64,000 nucleotides of DNA from Cornus controversa (lineage: Eukaryota; Streptophyta; Magnoliopsida; Cornales; Cornaceae), in assembly GCA_026545225.1 (NCBI GenBank), contig CM048853.1:51199755-51263754 (forward strand), written 5' to 3'. The notes beneath the pieces were generated by a model, which saw only the letters and a list, made by a program, of their open reading frames with translations, was not told the DNA's origin and did no database searches. How positions within the stretch are numbered: position 1 is the first letter of the stretch; each line of letters starts with the position of its first letter. The position numbers and the translations under genes were made by a program. Of this stretch, positions 13,758 through 24,017 are shown in pieces.

Positions 13758-13875
13758 CTAGAAATATGGTTACTGTCTAGTCTCTCCATAACCCATAGCA
13801 ATTAAGCATCCACACTTCTATAGTTTATTTGAAAGCTAGCAGCTTAGAGAGAGAAAAAGAGAAAGAGAGAGAGAG

Positions 13876-13990
13876 ATGGCCACCAACAACAAGACTAAGA
13901 CTCTGATTGCCTTTGCTCTTGGTCACCTTCTGCTGGTGATGTCTTCTACAGGGCCGATAGCATTGGCAAGTCTACTACAGAAGCCAATGA
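13876..13990 (+). pseudogene. Thionin-like peptide pseudogene (copy A)
   Basis: It is a close relative of the gene at 18256-18504, with the same start (GAGAGATGGCCACC). The signal-peptide region carries an extra T that shifts the frame and has lost several codons. After GAAGCCAATGAA, where the live gene continues into its cysteine-rich part, this copy jumps to the 3' flank (TATATTTCTTTAATAA). About 470 bp are thus deleted, possibly at the short homology GAATATAT. All six cysteines are gone. A foldback element also separates the gene from its upstream region. It cannot make the peptide. Confidence 0.85.
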
Positions 13991-14209
13991 ATATATTTCT
14001 TTAATAATTATTATATATGATTTGATAATAAATTCGGCTAAGCACAATTATTGCTCTATACATGTTTTCCCCTGTCTAATAACTTACATACCGACTTTAT
14101 TTTTCCAAAAAAATTGTCTCAACCATATATCCACCACACACGTAGGGGGACATTGTAAAGTTTTTAATAGAACCGTTCTATATATTAGTTTATATATATA
14201 TATATATAT

Positions 14210-15425
14210 ATGGAAAAGAGTGATAGAACGAAGACTAAGAAAGGAGTCTATGATATCCGATAACCAATTCAGTTTTATGCCGGGAAGATCAACAATTGAA
14301 ACTATATACCTACTCAGGCAATTAGTTGAAACATGTAGGAGTAAGCAACAAAACATACATATTATTTTTATAGACTTAGAAAAAGCGTGTTATAGGTCCC
14401 AAGAGATATAATTTGGTGGGCCCTAAAAAAAACAAGTCTCCTTACAAATTATAAAAAGTATCTATGTCTTACATACAAATACAAAAATTAAAGTCCGTAC
14501 CACATGTGGTGACATTAGTGAGTTTTTCATAAATGTAAGATTGCACCAAGAATCGGTGTTAAGCTTATATCTTTTTGCAATAATCTTATATGAGATAGCC
14601 AAAGACTTCCAAAATGAGATTGCATGGTGTATGATATTTGTTGATGATATTGTATTTTTGATACCTCTAAAAAAAACTTAACAATAAAACTAAAAGTGTG
14701 GAGAAGTGTGTTAGAATTGAAAGGTTTAAAAATTAGTCAAACTAAAATCGAGTATATGGAGTGTAAATTTAATAAAGATTCAGAAATTGAAAATATAATA
14801 ATAGCACTTCAAGACTAAAATGTTATTCAAAATAACCAATTTTGGTACTTACAATCGATAATATAAAATGATAGAGAGATAGATAATGACATAACTAGTA
14901 GAATATGTGCGGATTGGTTAAAATGGAGGCAAGCTAGTGGAATATCGTGTGATAAAAGAATAATGCATAAGTTAAAAGAAAAATTTTAGAAGATTGTTAT
15001 TAGACCAACTATGTGTGAAGTGTTGGGTCCTTAAAAAGGGCCAATAGCAACGTTTTCATGTAGCGAAAGTGAAAATGTTAAGATTGATTATTGGAGTGAC
15101 TAAAAGAGATAAGGTTCCTAATGAGAGAGTGAGAGAAAAATTAGATGTAGCACTCATTTGTGAAAAAATTAGAGAGAGTAGATTGAGATGATTTGGACAC
15201 GTGTATTGGAGACCTAGTGACGCGCTTGTGAAGCGAGAAGAATTAGTTTTAATAAAAGGTAAGAGACGAACAGAAAGACCAAAAATAACTTGAGATGAGG
15301 TTATTTGAAATAACTTTAAAAAATTATATTTGATAAGAGAAATGATAATTAATAGAAAATATTAGAGAGAGAATTCATGTGGCCGACCTCATTCATATGA
15401 GATTAAGGCAAGAATGATGATAATT
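14210..15425 (+). mobile_element. RTE-clade LINE, 5'-truncated relic B
   Basis: This is the counterpart of 7927-9085. It reaches slightly further upstream (VIERRLRKES before the ISDNQFSFMPGRST block), and FIDLEKA is better preserved than in copy A. The frame breaks soon after, at about 14400. FVDDI is recognisable near 14640 and the C-terminal FGHVY motif near 15195. It ends in AATGATGATAATTAT. Its place in both segmental copies shows that one LINE insertion was duplicated with its surroundings. Confidence 0.85.
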
Positions 15426-15678
15426 ATTTATGTTCTACAATTTTCTTTGCTTTTATTTTGAATTTTTTTATCACTGAAATCTTCCTTATTGAGTTACCGA
15501 AGAACTTGGCAGAAGGGCTAATTCTTGTCTTCTCACATTGTTTGATTGTCGTTAACACTGATTTGTTCCTAGTGACCAATGGCATTATATTTACAAGGAT
15601 AATTTGATTTTTCTCAATTGAAATCAGGATTGACTCTGGCAGGCCTGTACAATCAAATTTATAACCTTAGACCCAACC

Positions 15679-15842
15679 CTATTATATAATAAGGCCAAAA
15701 ACGGTGATCCAACGGCCCAGAGTTGTTAAAAAAGCAATCCTGCGGTTCAAAATGTCTTTTGCTATCTACGGTCTAAAATCACTTCATCTAACGGTCACGA
15801 TTGCGAGTGCGCGATAGTGCCGTAGGCATGGGCATACCCTAG
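15679..15842 (+). mobile_element. Short Helitron-like insert
   Basis: The insert begins CTATTATATAATAAGGCC, which resembles plant Helitron 5' ends. It finishes with a short stem (TGCC-GTA-GGCA) about 10 nt before CTAG, followed by T, the usual Helitron 3' form. It is much richer in GC than its surroundings and is absent from copy A at the same place. No target duplication is expected for Helitrons and none is seen. The 5' TC is not clear, so the call is provisional. Confidence 0.45.
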
Positions 15843-16154
15843 TATATATATATATATATATATATATATGATAATTAATTACAATATCGTTCAAGATTAT
15901 TCAAGTGTTCCAACTGTATATTTATTTATTTAGTTGCCTCTTATTGTCATTTTCCCTGGAATAAGTATTGATATATTTTTCTTCATCACGTGCCTTTTTG
16001 ATGAGGAGCATTTTAATATTTTATATGTTGATAGCCACGCACCTTAATTAATCCCGATTTTCACACATCTACTGATCATGTGCTCCATTATATTTAAAAT
16101 AAACTATTATACATGCTTAAACTAATTCCCATTTTCACGCATCTACTGATCATG

Positions 16155-16335
16155 GAGCAATGCTACACGTCATGAAAATATTTCATGAATTTTTATCTTG
16201 AATGATGTGGCAATTAAATGGTGAGTTAGTATTGGTGGGATTCCCCCCATACACGGAATTCCAATGGTATTATCATCTGCCACATCATTCATGATAACAA
16301 TTCATGATAAAATTTTATGACGTTTAGCATTTTTC
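16155..16335. mobile_element. MITE, 181 bp, Mutator-like
   Basis: The ends GAGCAATGCTACACGTCATG and, inverted, GAAAAATGCTAAACGTCAT pair well. The element sits between perfect 10-bp repeats ACTGATCATG (16145-16154 and 16336-16345). The segmental copy A has the empty site at 10600. There is no coding capacity. Confidence 0.8.
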
Positions 16336-16455
16336 ACTGATCATGTGGTCCATTATATTTAAACTATTACACACGTTTAAACGAATTTTCTTTAATATAT
16401 ACCGTCAAAATTGTCACTATGCCGGCCGTGAAAAAGATGCTGCCTACGCATACGA

Positions 16456-16820
16456 AGCTACTCAACTAATTTATAATATCAACCTTTATTTTAGACCAAC
16501 TTGGTCATTTATGTGGTACTATACAGCGTAATCATATTTGATTATGATGTAAAGGACTAAGTTGATATAAAATATGCACGGACCACCTAAATAATAGAAG
16601 TAAACTTTTTTTTTTTTTTAGGAAAGGTTACGGGGATAAGACCAACTAATCTATAATATCAACCTTTATTTTAGACCAACTTGATCATTTATGCGGTACT
16701 ATACAACGTAATCATATTTGATAATGACGTAAATGACCAAGTTGATATATAATATGCACGGACCACCTAAAGAATAGAAGTAAAATATCTTTTTTTTTTT
16801 TTAAAGAAAGGTTACGGGAT
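16456..16820. repeat. Local tandem duplication (~183 bp)
   Basis: The block from GAAGCTACTCAACTAAT through AGGTTACGGGGA is present twice (about 16456-16639 and 16640-16820), each time with ATATGCACGGACCACC and a poly(T) run. Copy A of the segmental duplication has only one such block, around 10790-11470. The duplication is therefore private to copy B. Confidence 0.65.
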
Positions 16821-17080
16821 GAGATTATTAGTTTGTACTTTGTCTTGTATCATTATTACGATTCAATAATAATACGTCACATCGACACATGGGTTCCCTT
16901 TTGTCTCATTACTTATTATTATTATAATGGTGTGTTACCAACTCGGACTTATCTAATAATTTTTGAGTTAACTCGTATAAGACATCTAGTACTAGTAAGT
17001 GCAAAATTAATACATACATTTGAAAGCTCAACTACCCTCGAAATTTCTCACACACTTTCTCACCGTCGAATCCAACCACT

Positions 17081-17119
<39 letters not shown>

Positions 17120-17385
17120 AATAAACAAATCCAAAAGACAGACAAAGGAATACCTAAGGAGAAAATTTATACTTGCGAAAAAAATGCTGTGAAAAACTCA
17201 TCAAAGCATTTCAAGAGATTATAAGACTTGGTACGGTCAGGGGAAAATAGTGAAAGCACAAGAAGTGAAGTTTATATATATTTATATACATATTAAGATT
17301 ATAGCTATCAAAACAAAAAAATAGAAAGAAAAATAATTCATAATTACCTAACTTCCTAGTAACTTTGACTAAATTAACACATGAA

Positions 17386-17790
17386 GAAAATCCAGGCAAT
17401 TTTGAAGAACACCACAGGGACCTTATTAGAAATAGGCTTTTGTCTATCAAAGTGAGGAATTTCAGTATGACTCGACAAATCATAATTGATTGGAATTTGC
17501 CGTCGTCGTTCATTCACCCTCCACCGGAACCTCCAGATTTAATTGATTCCTCAGAGACTTGCTTTTGGTTCTTATCTCGTGAGTGATGTTGCCGGACGGT
17601 GGGTAGTGACGTCTCTAACGGTTAACTATATGTTCAAGGTTTTTAGGTTTGAGTTTAGACAATACCATCTTTGGTTGGACCTTAGATTGTGACTTGTCTA
17701 GGTATTACCCGAGCTGCCTTTCAATTGGGCTTTGCAAATTTGTAAATATTTTCTTCTTTTATTCAACTTTAACTTGTGGAAAAAAATAAC
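17386..17790 (+). mobile_element. Retroposed-looking insert (405 bp)
   Basis: It is absent from copy A and flanked by perfect 11-bp direct repeats TAACACATGAA (17375-17385 and 17791-17801). It ends in an A-rich tail GGAAAAAAATAAC. A long target duplication with a 3' A-rich end is typical of LINE-mediated insertion. The open frame 17365-17586 runs through the left flank into the insert and matches nothing I recognise. It may be a LINE 3' end or a processed piece of an unknown transcript. Confidence 0.5.
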
Positions 17791-18133
17791 TAACACATGA
17801 AAATAACAAAAATTATATTATTTCATATTTAAAACTCAAGTACAATTCATATTCTTTTTAACTTTATCAAAATTTTAGAGTTAGTTCAATTTTGGACTTC
17901 CTTACAAGGTGTTCAATTCAAATCTCTCCATGAATAGAATATTCCTTGAAGCAATTTAGATTCGGCTCAAGGTTGTGCATGTCATTTGTTTTATTAAAAT
18001 AAAGTTTTATGATTAAAAAAATAAAGTGCATGCAGATATGTTTATTCACAATTATGAAGTAATGGACAAAAAAAGAATTCATATTTTAAGCATAAACACG
18101 TGAAAGTATGTGTGTCTGTCTGCCTCACTGCCC

Positions 18134-18142
18134 CTATAAATA
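18134..18142 (+). promoter_or_regulatory. TATA box of the thionin-like gene
   Basis: CTATAAATA lies about 115 bp upstream of the ATG in a region shared with copy A. At the same position copy A carries the 9-bp target duplication of a foldback element. This confirms which bases form the core promoter and shows that copy A's promoter was split. Confidence 0.75.
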
Positions 18143-18255
18143 TGGTTACCGTCTAGTCTCTCCATAACCCATAGCAATTAAGCATCCACACTTTTATAGT
18201 TTATTTGAAAGCTAGCAGCTTAGAGAGAGAAAAAAAGAGAGAGAGAGAGATAGAG

Positions 18256-18504
18256 ATGGCCACCAACAACAATACTAAGACTCTGATTGCCTTGCTCTTG
18301 GTCACCTTCACGCTGATGCTGGTGATGGCTTCTGCAAGGGCCGATAGCATTGGCAAGTCTACTACAGAAGCCAATGAAAGGCCCGATAGCTTCAGGGAAT
18401 GCTTCGATATGTGTATGCTACGTTGCAGGTTGACCTACAAGGGCTGTGTAGTTTCTTGTTACAAGACTTGCAGTGAGCTGGAAATGTCTATTTTCTTCAA
18501 GTAG
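18256..18504 (+). CDS. Secreted six-cysteine thionin-like peptide
   Basis: The gene encodes 82 residues. Residues 1-29 form a signal peptide: a short polar start MATNNNTKT, a hydrophobic core LIALLLVTFTLMLVMA, then SARA before the likely cut. The mature part ends in a cysteine cluster with spacing C-x3-C-x3-C-x6-C-x3-C-x3-C, within FRECFDMCMLRC...GCVVSCYKTC. This fits plant thionin-like peptides and suggests a disulphide-linked helical hairpin, acting outside the cell. An upstream ATG at 18205 would add 17 residues coded by a GA-rich tract and bury the signal peptide, so 18256 is the better start. A TATA box lies at 18134-18142 and a possible poly(A) signal AATAAA at 18770. It appears to be a single exon. 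Its tandem sister at 13876 is dead. Defence or reproductive signalling are family-based guesses; no target is shown. Confidence 0.8.
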   Translation: MATNNNTKTLIALLLVTFTLMLVMASARADSIGKSTTEANERPDSFRECFDMCMLRCRLTYKGCVVSCYKTCSELEMSIFFK

Positions 18505-19080
18505 CGATGATGCTGCGTTGCATGGCATCCTTTAATTAATAATGTAGTATTAAGTATGAAATAAATGTGCGTGTGCGTGTGCGCACGTGCCAGAGTCTAC
18601 TTTCTTTCCTTGTGTTCTCTTTTTGCTCTACTTAATTAGCATCGTTATATATATAGAATTGCTTGATGCATGCGGTTCCATATATATATATAATGATGCA
18701 TGCCTACGTGCATGTATGGAGAAAGAGAAGGTGTCATGTACTTGTGATGGTGTGATCCTCCCTTTGTCCAATAAATAAATAGAGCTATTGAGTTGTGATT
18801 GTTGCTACAAATGTTTTTACTCTATCTGCAAATATTTGTTCTGTTTGAATATATGTCTTTAATAATAATTATATATAATTTGATAATAAATTCGGCTAAT
18901 CACAATTATTGTTCTATACACGTTTTCCCCTATCAAACAACTTACATGTACACCCACTTTATTTTTCCAAAATTTTTGTCTCAACCATATATCCACCACA
19001 CGCGCAGGGGACATTAATTGTAAATTTTTTAATAGAACTTTTCTATATATTGGTTTATATATATAATTTGGAAATTAAAG

Positions 19081-19655
19081 CAACTATATATAATATTGAT
19101 GTGTAATATTTACGAAGTACAGTGCATAATATATTAAGTGCATCATATATATAAATCTCATCATTGGCACTATATATTTTTATTTAATGGATAATCGATC
19201 TTGTCCATCTTATACTCTCTGCCACAAATTTTTCTAAATAAGTGGACAACAAATTCTGACCAAATAATTCAACTAAGATAAATTCACGATAGAAGGGTGT
19301 TTTGAGGCCTAAAACAGACCTGGCTAATTATAACTAGAGTTGCATGATATGAAAAGTATACACAAATATGTATGTATGTGCCTGCATGGAACGTGGGAAA
19401 AGATCCTTCTAGACATATATCAACACAAGTTAAACTTGAGTTGCATAACAATTAAACTGGGAATGATTAGATCAAATCTAAAATGATGCAGTACCTGGGA
19501 ACTCGATCACTGTACATTTCTTTCCTATTTCAGCGAGAAGATAGCACAAGAATTAGTCTTCTTTCAATTACCAGAGAGTAATAAAGCACAAAAATCACAA
19601 TTTTTTTTTTTAAAAAAAAAATCAAATTTCTAAAAGTGCAACAATTGAAACATCT
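19081..19655. other. Intergenic, nothing recognised
   Basis: This is AT-rich sequence between the end of segmental copy B and the LINE ORF1 relic. It has a poly(T)/poly(A) run at 19601-19620 and no coding domain, inverted ends or target duplication that I can see. Confidence 0.5.
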
Positions 19656-20566
19656 AGTGCTCAAGACATGGTTGATAGCTAATAAACATCTGGTGCTCAA
19701 GACATGGGACCCCTTTGTTCAATTGGACATGAAACCACAAAGTAAGATGCCTCTATGGGTCAATTTCCTCAACATTCCACTACAATTCTGGACCCCCAAA
19801 TGCCCTTAATTAGCTATATTGCTAGTGCTGTGGGTAACCCATGGGGACCCTACAACCCAAGCAAGAACAAGAATTGACTTTGCAAAAATGTGTTCAAAGT
19901 AAATATATACCTCCATTCCTCTGATTGATAGCTTCATACTCAACATTAATGAGCAGGAGTCTGTTACTATCAAGATTGAGTACCCAAGGAAGCCTGCTGC
20001 CTGGACCCTCTGTCAATCCCGCACCCTTTCAAAACAAAGACTGCACGGCTAAACCTCCACCTCGACCCCCATCACCTGTTAACCCTCAAACCTCCAAATG
20101 GACATTAGTGTCTCGAAACAAAAATGTGAAATTCTCAACAAATGAGCATTTACCTTCGGTTCATCCCCAACCTTCCAACTCTCACACCTCATCACCCTGC
20201 CATAGTAATACAGCAACTCCACCAGCCAAAAACAACCACCTCCCTAAATCCTTTCGTGATTCAAACCGAGACACCCCAACAAACCCCACCTCAATACCAA
20301 ACAATACATCTCTTCCTTTATCTAACCCTGTTTCCAACCCAACCATCCCTCCCATCCCCACCTCACAAACTCAAAAAACCTACTTACCCTCTGACCCTCT
20401 CAAACTGGTCATTGATTTCTCCCCATATAAACTCCTCTCCCATATCCCTCCAAACAGCACCACCAATGATTTGTCTCATCACCACTGTCTGCCAACAAAT
20501 ACAACTTACTGTAATGCCCCCACTAACTTACAAGAGAAGGTTTTGTCACGCAGGTGCAACGTAGGT
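19656..20566 (+). mobile_element. L1-type LINE ORF1 relic (DUF4283-like)
   Basis: The translation at 19690-19980 contains WDPFVQLDMK, PLWVNF.NIPLQFWTPKC and RIDFAKMC, followed by DSFILNINEQESVTIKIEYPRKP. Together these match the DUF4283 nucleic-acid-binding part of plant L1 ORF1, up to the zinc-knuckle position. The following frame, to 20566, is a proline/serine/threonine-rich tail containing SKWTLVSRNK, also usual for ORF1. Stops and frame changes interrupt it, and no endonuclease or reverse transcriptase follows. It is a dead 5' fragment. Confidence 0.7.
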
Positions 20567-20616
20567 TGAGCATGCATATGACACTATATGGCATCTGCAT
20601 GGCATAGAGAGAGAAA

Positions 20617-20890
20617 AGTTCTAGAGTCTTCTGGAATCATCTAGAGAAATGTGAGTATTCTAGAGAGAACTGAAAGATTCTAGAGTATTCCAGAAGTATT
20701 TAGAGAAGTATGCAGTATTCTAGAGTGTTGTAGAACATTCTAGAAGTATAGTGAAGTTTCCAAAGTTGTATAGATAAGTGTAGAATGTTGTAGAGAGAAC
20801 TCGAAGGTTCTATAATGTTGGAGAGTATTGTAGATATTTGTAGAAGTTTAGAGAAAAGTCTAGAATAGTAGAAAGTTCTAGAATTGTAAA
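20617..20890. promoter_or_regulatory. Cluster of heat-shock-element-like motifs
   Basis: The stretch is packed with TCTAGA and GAA/TTC half-sites. Five inverted pairs have exact 2-bp spacing: TTCtgGAA (20629-20636), TTCcaGAA (20688-20695), TTCtaGAA (20738-20745), GAAggTTC (20803-20810) and TTCtaGAA (20876-20883). The third extends to a perfect three-unit element GAAcaTTCtaGAA (20733-20745). Such arrays bind heat-shock factors and are known from LTRs of heat-responsive Copia elements. The host sequence may be an LTR piece, but I cannot define its ends. Simple repetition of TAGAA-type units is an alternative cause. Confidence 0.45.
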
Positions 20891-20969
20891 GAGATTTGTA
20901 GAGTGTAATTAATATGTAAGCATTTATGAAGAAGTTTCTAGAGAGGAATTGTAATACCACGGAAATTTG

Positions 20970-21220
20970 GACGTCAATTATTTTAAAGAATTTGAATTAC
21001 TTTATATTATTATTATTATTATTATTTTATTATTATTATTAATTCATACCACACTGACAGGGTACATGGTGCTCAATCCCACATCGCCTGGGTGTGGAGA
21101 AGGGGATGTGCTTATATGTAGTATGTTCTCTTCAAATGGTATGAGGCTTTTTGGGGTAAAACTCAATAGCAAAACCGTGCGGGCTTAGGTCCAAAGTAGA
21201 CAATATCATACCATGTGTAC
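20970..21220. repeat. Dispersed plant repeat with a TCCCACATCG motif
   Basis: After a (TTA)n tract (21003-21042) comes ATCCCACATCG at 21077, then TATATG 26 bases later, then AAAACCGTGCGGGCTTAG and GGACAATATC-like text. This combination is common at the ends of small non-coding LTR-type repeats in plants. I see no partner LTR or target duplication. The motif recurs in the array at 26170-28583. Confidence 0.4.
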
Positions 21221-21224
21221 CAAA

Positions 21225-22945
21225 TTAGTTACGTAAGCAATCAATCATGTGAGTTGTATATATATTATTGCAAATAATAGGAATGCAAGCTTACACTGGT
21301 GACAAGAACATTGTCGGACCAAATTAGTTATGTAAGTAATCAATCATGTGAGTTGTATATATATTATTACAAAGAATAGGAATGTAAGCTTACACTGGTG
21401 ACAAGAACATGGTGAGTGCGTGTGCCTAAGTGTGTGAGTGTGCAGTTCGAGTGAGGGCGAGAGTATGAGTGTGCAGGCCGAGTGAGGGCGAGAGTCACTA
21501 CACTACACTAGTGTATTGGCACGAGTAGAGTATGTTGTAAGTGTGTGAGTGTGCATTCCGAGTAAGGGCGAGAGTGTGCAGTACACTAGTGTATTGGCAC
21601 GAGTAGAGTATGTTGGCTTGAGCTACAGTACACTAGTGTATTGGTCTCAGTACACTAGTGTATTGGCACGAGTAGAGTATGTTGGCTTGAGCTACAGTAC
21701 ACTAGTGTATTGGCACGAGTAGGTGAGGGCGAGAGTGTGTACGAGTAGAGTATGTTGGCTTAAGTGTGTGAGTGCAGTCCGAGTGAGGGCGAGAGTGTGA
21801 GTGTGCAGGCCGAGTGAGGGCGAGAGTCACTACAGTACACTAGTGTATTGGCACGAGTAGAGTATGTTGGCGCTACAGTACACTAGTGTATTGGCATGAG
21901 TAGAGTATGTTGTGAGTGTGCAGTCCGAGTGAGGGCGAGAGTGTGAGTCGAGTAGAGTATGTTGGCGCTACAGTACACTAGTGTATTGGCACGAGTAGAG
22001 TATGTTGTAAGTGTGTGAGTGTGCAGTTCGAGTGAGGGCGAGAGTGTGAGTGTGCAGGCCGAGTGAGGGCGAGAGTCACTATAGTACACTAGTGTATACG
22101 AGTAGAGTATGTTGGCGCTACAGTACACTAGTGTATTGGCACGAGTAGAGTATGGCGCTACAGTACACTAGTGTATTGGCACGAGTAGAGTATGTTGTAA
22201 GTGTGTGAGTGTGCAGTCCGAGTGAGGGCGAGAGTGTGAGTGTGCAGGCCGAGTGAGGGCGAGAGAAACTACAATACACTAGTGTATTGGCACGAGTAGT
22301 GTATGTTCACTAGTGTATTGGCACGAGTCGAGTATGTTGTCTTGAGTGAGTGTGGAGTTAGGCTTAGTTATGTAAGCAATCAATCATTTGAGTTGTATAT
22401 ATATATTATTGCAAAGAATAGGAATGCAAGCTTGCAAGCTTACACTGGTGACAAGAACATGGTGAGTGCTAACCAAGTGTGCCTAAGTGTGTGAGTGTGC
22501 AGGCCGAGTAAAATAGGAATGCAAGCTTGCAAGCTTACACTGGTGACAAGAACACGGTGAGTGCTAAACAAGTGTGCCTAAATGTGTGAGTGTGCAGGCC
22601 GAGTGAGGGTGAGAGTCACTACAGTACACTAGTGTACTGGCACGGCACGAGTAGTGCTAAACAAGTGTGCCTAAGTGTGTGAGTGTGCAGGCCGAGTGAG
22701 GGTGAGAGTCACTACAGTACACTAGTGTACTGGCACGGCACGAGTAGAGTATGTTGGCTTGAGTGAGTGTGGAGTTACTCGAGTGGAGTATGTTGGCTTG
22801 AGTGAGTGTGGAGTTAGGTTGAACAAGGCTTGTGTGAGGAGCAACAACGTCTTGGTGCCTGACCAAATTAGTTATGTAATCAATCAATCATGTGAGTTGT
22901 ATATATATTATTACAAAGAATAGGAATGCTGACAAGAACATGGTG
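21225..22945. repeat. Complex minisatellite (1.7 kb)
   Basis: Two families of units are interleaved. One is built on GAGTGAGGGCGAGAGTGTG and GTGCAGGCCGAGTG. The other is built on CAGTACACTAGTGTATTGG followed by CACGAGTAGAGTATGTTGG, with the palindrome ACACTAGTGT. A longer unit carrying AATCAATCATGTGAGTTG, a TATATATTATT run and AATAGGAATG occurs four times (about 21230, 21330, 22370 and 22870) and brackets the array. The reading frames across it are repeat translations. The strand is strongly G-rich over purine versus its complement. Confidence 0.85.
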
Positions 22946-22965
22946 AGTGCAGTGATGTTCCCTGA

Positions 22966-24017
22966 AAATGAACAAGTTTGAACAGAATTAGGAACAAAAA
23001 AAATTTGATCAAAACCCAAAACAATCTAGTCAGCAAAATATCAGTTAATTAGTAGAATGAGAAAAAACGACTGTACATACAAATTTCGTGTCCGAAAATC
23101 TAGGAGCTAAAATGAATAACAATTTTATTAATTTCAGAAAAATAGGTACAATTCTATGTGGTTGAATCTTTTATAACAAAGAATCTTTCTCTAATTTAAT
23201 CTCCTTGATGTTTGGTGCAAAGGCTTCAAAAACTTGTTCTTGAACCGGTAGTGATGAGCTTTTTTCAAATCTTTAAGATTGAGGAAGGCTTGACAGAATT
23301 TTCGATCGAGGGCCGATAGAGCTTGATCTCGAACGGTGGATTGAAGGTCTTAGAAGAAGAACAACACTTGTGTAGCGTACTTGATGTTCTTTGTCTTTAG
23401 ATTCTTCGACGGTTGAAGGTCTTAGAATAAGAACAACATTTGTGTGACGTGCTTGTTGTTCTTTGTCTTCAGATTCTTCAATGGTCGAAGGTCTTAGAAG
23501 AAGAACGACACTTGTGTGGTGTGCTTGTTCTTCTTTGTCTTCAGATTTCTGATGGTTGAAGGTCTTAGAAGAAAAATGGCACTTGTGTGGCGTGCTTGTT
23601 GTTCTTCATCTTCAAATTCTTCGAGGATTTAAGGTGGGTGCTTGGTGTTCTTCGTCTTTAGAATTTCGAGTGTTGGTTGAGGCAGAGGTTCGACAGCGTT
23701 TTTGTGTTCTTTTGATCTGTCTCCGAATGTGTTGGGTAACCTTGTATTTATAGGCAAATGGTGGGGGTTTAATTTGGTAACTTCTCATTAATTGTGCCAA
23801 CTTCAATGAATAAAGAGATTTTGTCTCCTTTTATATGGAAATAAATTCAAATTTAAATTTGAATTGTCACACATTTTTTTTAAAGGCCTGAATCTTTAGG
23901 ATTTTGACACGTATCCGTTGATGGGACCAACAATCATAGAATTTAATTGACCAAGAGTGTTTGACTTGTTGACCAATCGGACGGTGATTAGACCATCACA
24001 AAATTTATGTGTCTACA
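22966..24017 (-). mobile_element. LTR-like segment, minus strand
   Basis: Read on the minus strand it starts TGTAGACACATAAAT, a usual plant LTR opening. It has a TATA box CCTATAAATACAAGG near 23742-23755 and then the long transcribed leader typical of an LTR, ending either at TGTACA (23072) or further on at GGGAACA (22966). Neither choice gives matching 5-bp flanks, so the far end is uncertain. It has no internal region or partner. About four ~72-bp tandem units around GGTCTTAGAAGAAGAAC occupy 23340-23615. Confidence 0.5.

Larger units (their letters stand above)
7927..14205 (+). repeat. Segmental duplication, copy A
   Basis: Copy A and copy B (14210-19080) share, in the same order and orientation, an RTE LINE 3' fragment, a ~230-bp block ending in TGATCATGTGCTCCATTA, a block with AAGTGCAAAATTA and GAAAAAAATGCTGTGAAA, the thionin-like gene with its upstream region, and a gene tail ending near (TA)n. 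Copy A has private insertions: a MITE at 9672-10541, an L1 fragment at 10874-11362 and a foldback element at 12371-13757. It has also lost most of the coding part of its gene. The LINE relic is in both copies, so it was there before the duplication. Confidence 0.8.
14210..19080 (+). repeat. Segmental duplication, copy B
   Basis: This is the second copy of the tandem duplication described at 7927-14205. It keeps the intact thionin-like gene. Its private changes are a Helitron-like insert (about 15679-15842), a 181-bp MITE (16155-16335), a local tandem duplication (16456-16820) and a 405-bp retroposed-looking insert (17386-17790). The junction with copy A falls in the (TA)n run just before 14210. 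Confidence 0.8.

Noticed and set aside
18205-18255. Longer N-terminus for the thionin-like gene
   Set aside because: The extra 17 residues come from a GA-rich 5' leader and would place charged residues ahead of a good signal peptide.
20142-20564. Plus-strand frame overlapping the LINE ORF1 tail
   Set aside because: It is an out-of-frame reading of the proline-rich ORF1 tail. The frame at 19925-20569 is the one with family features.
21225-22945. A CRISPR-like array
   Set aside because: Units are of variable length with no unique spacers and the setting is a plant nuclear genome. It is a minisatellite.
22966-24017. A clean solo LTR with target duplication
   Set aside because: Both possible far ends were tried (23072 and 22966), and neither gives matching 5-bp flanks, so only an LTR-like call was kept.
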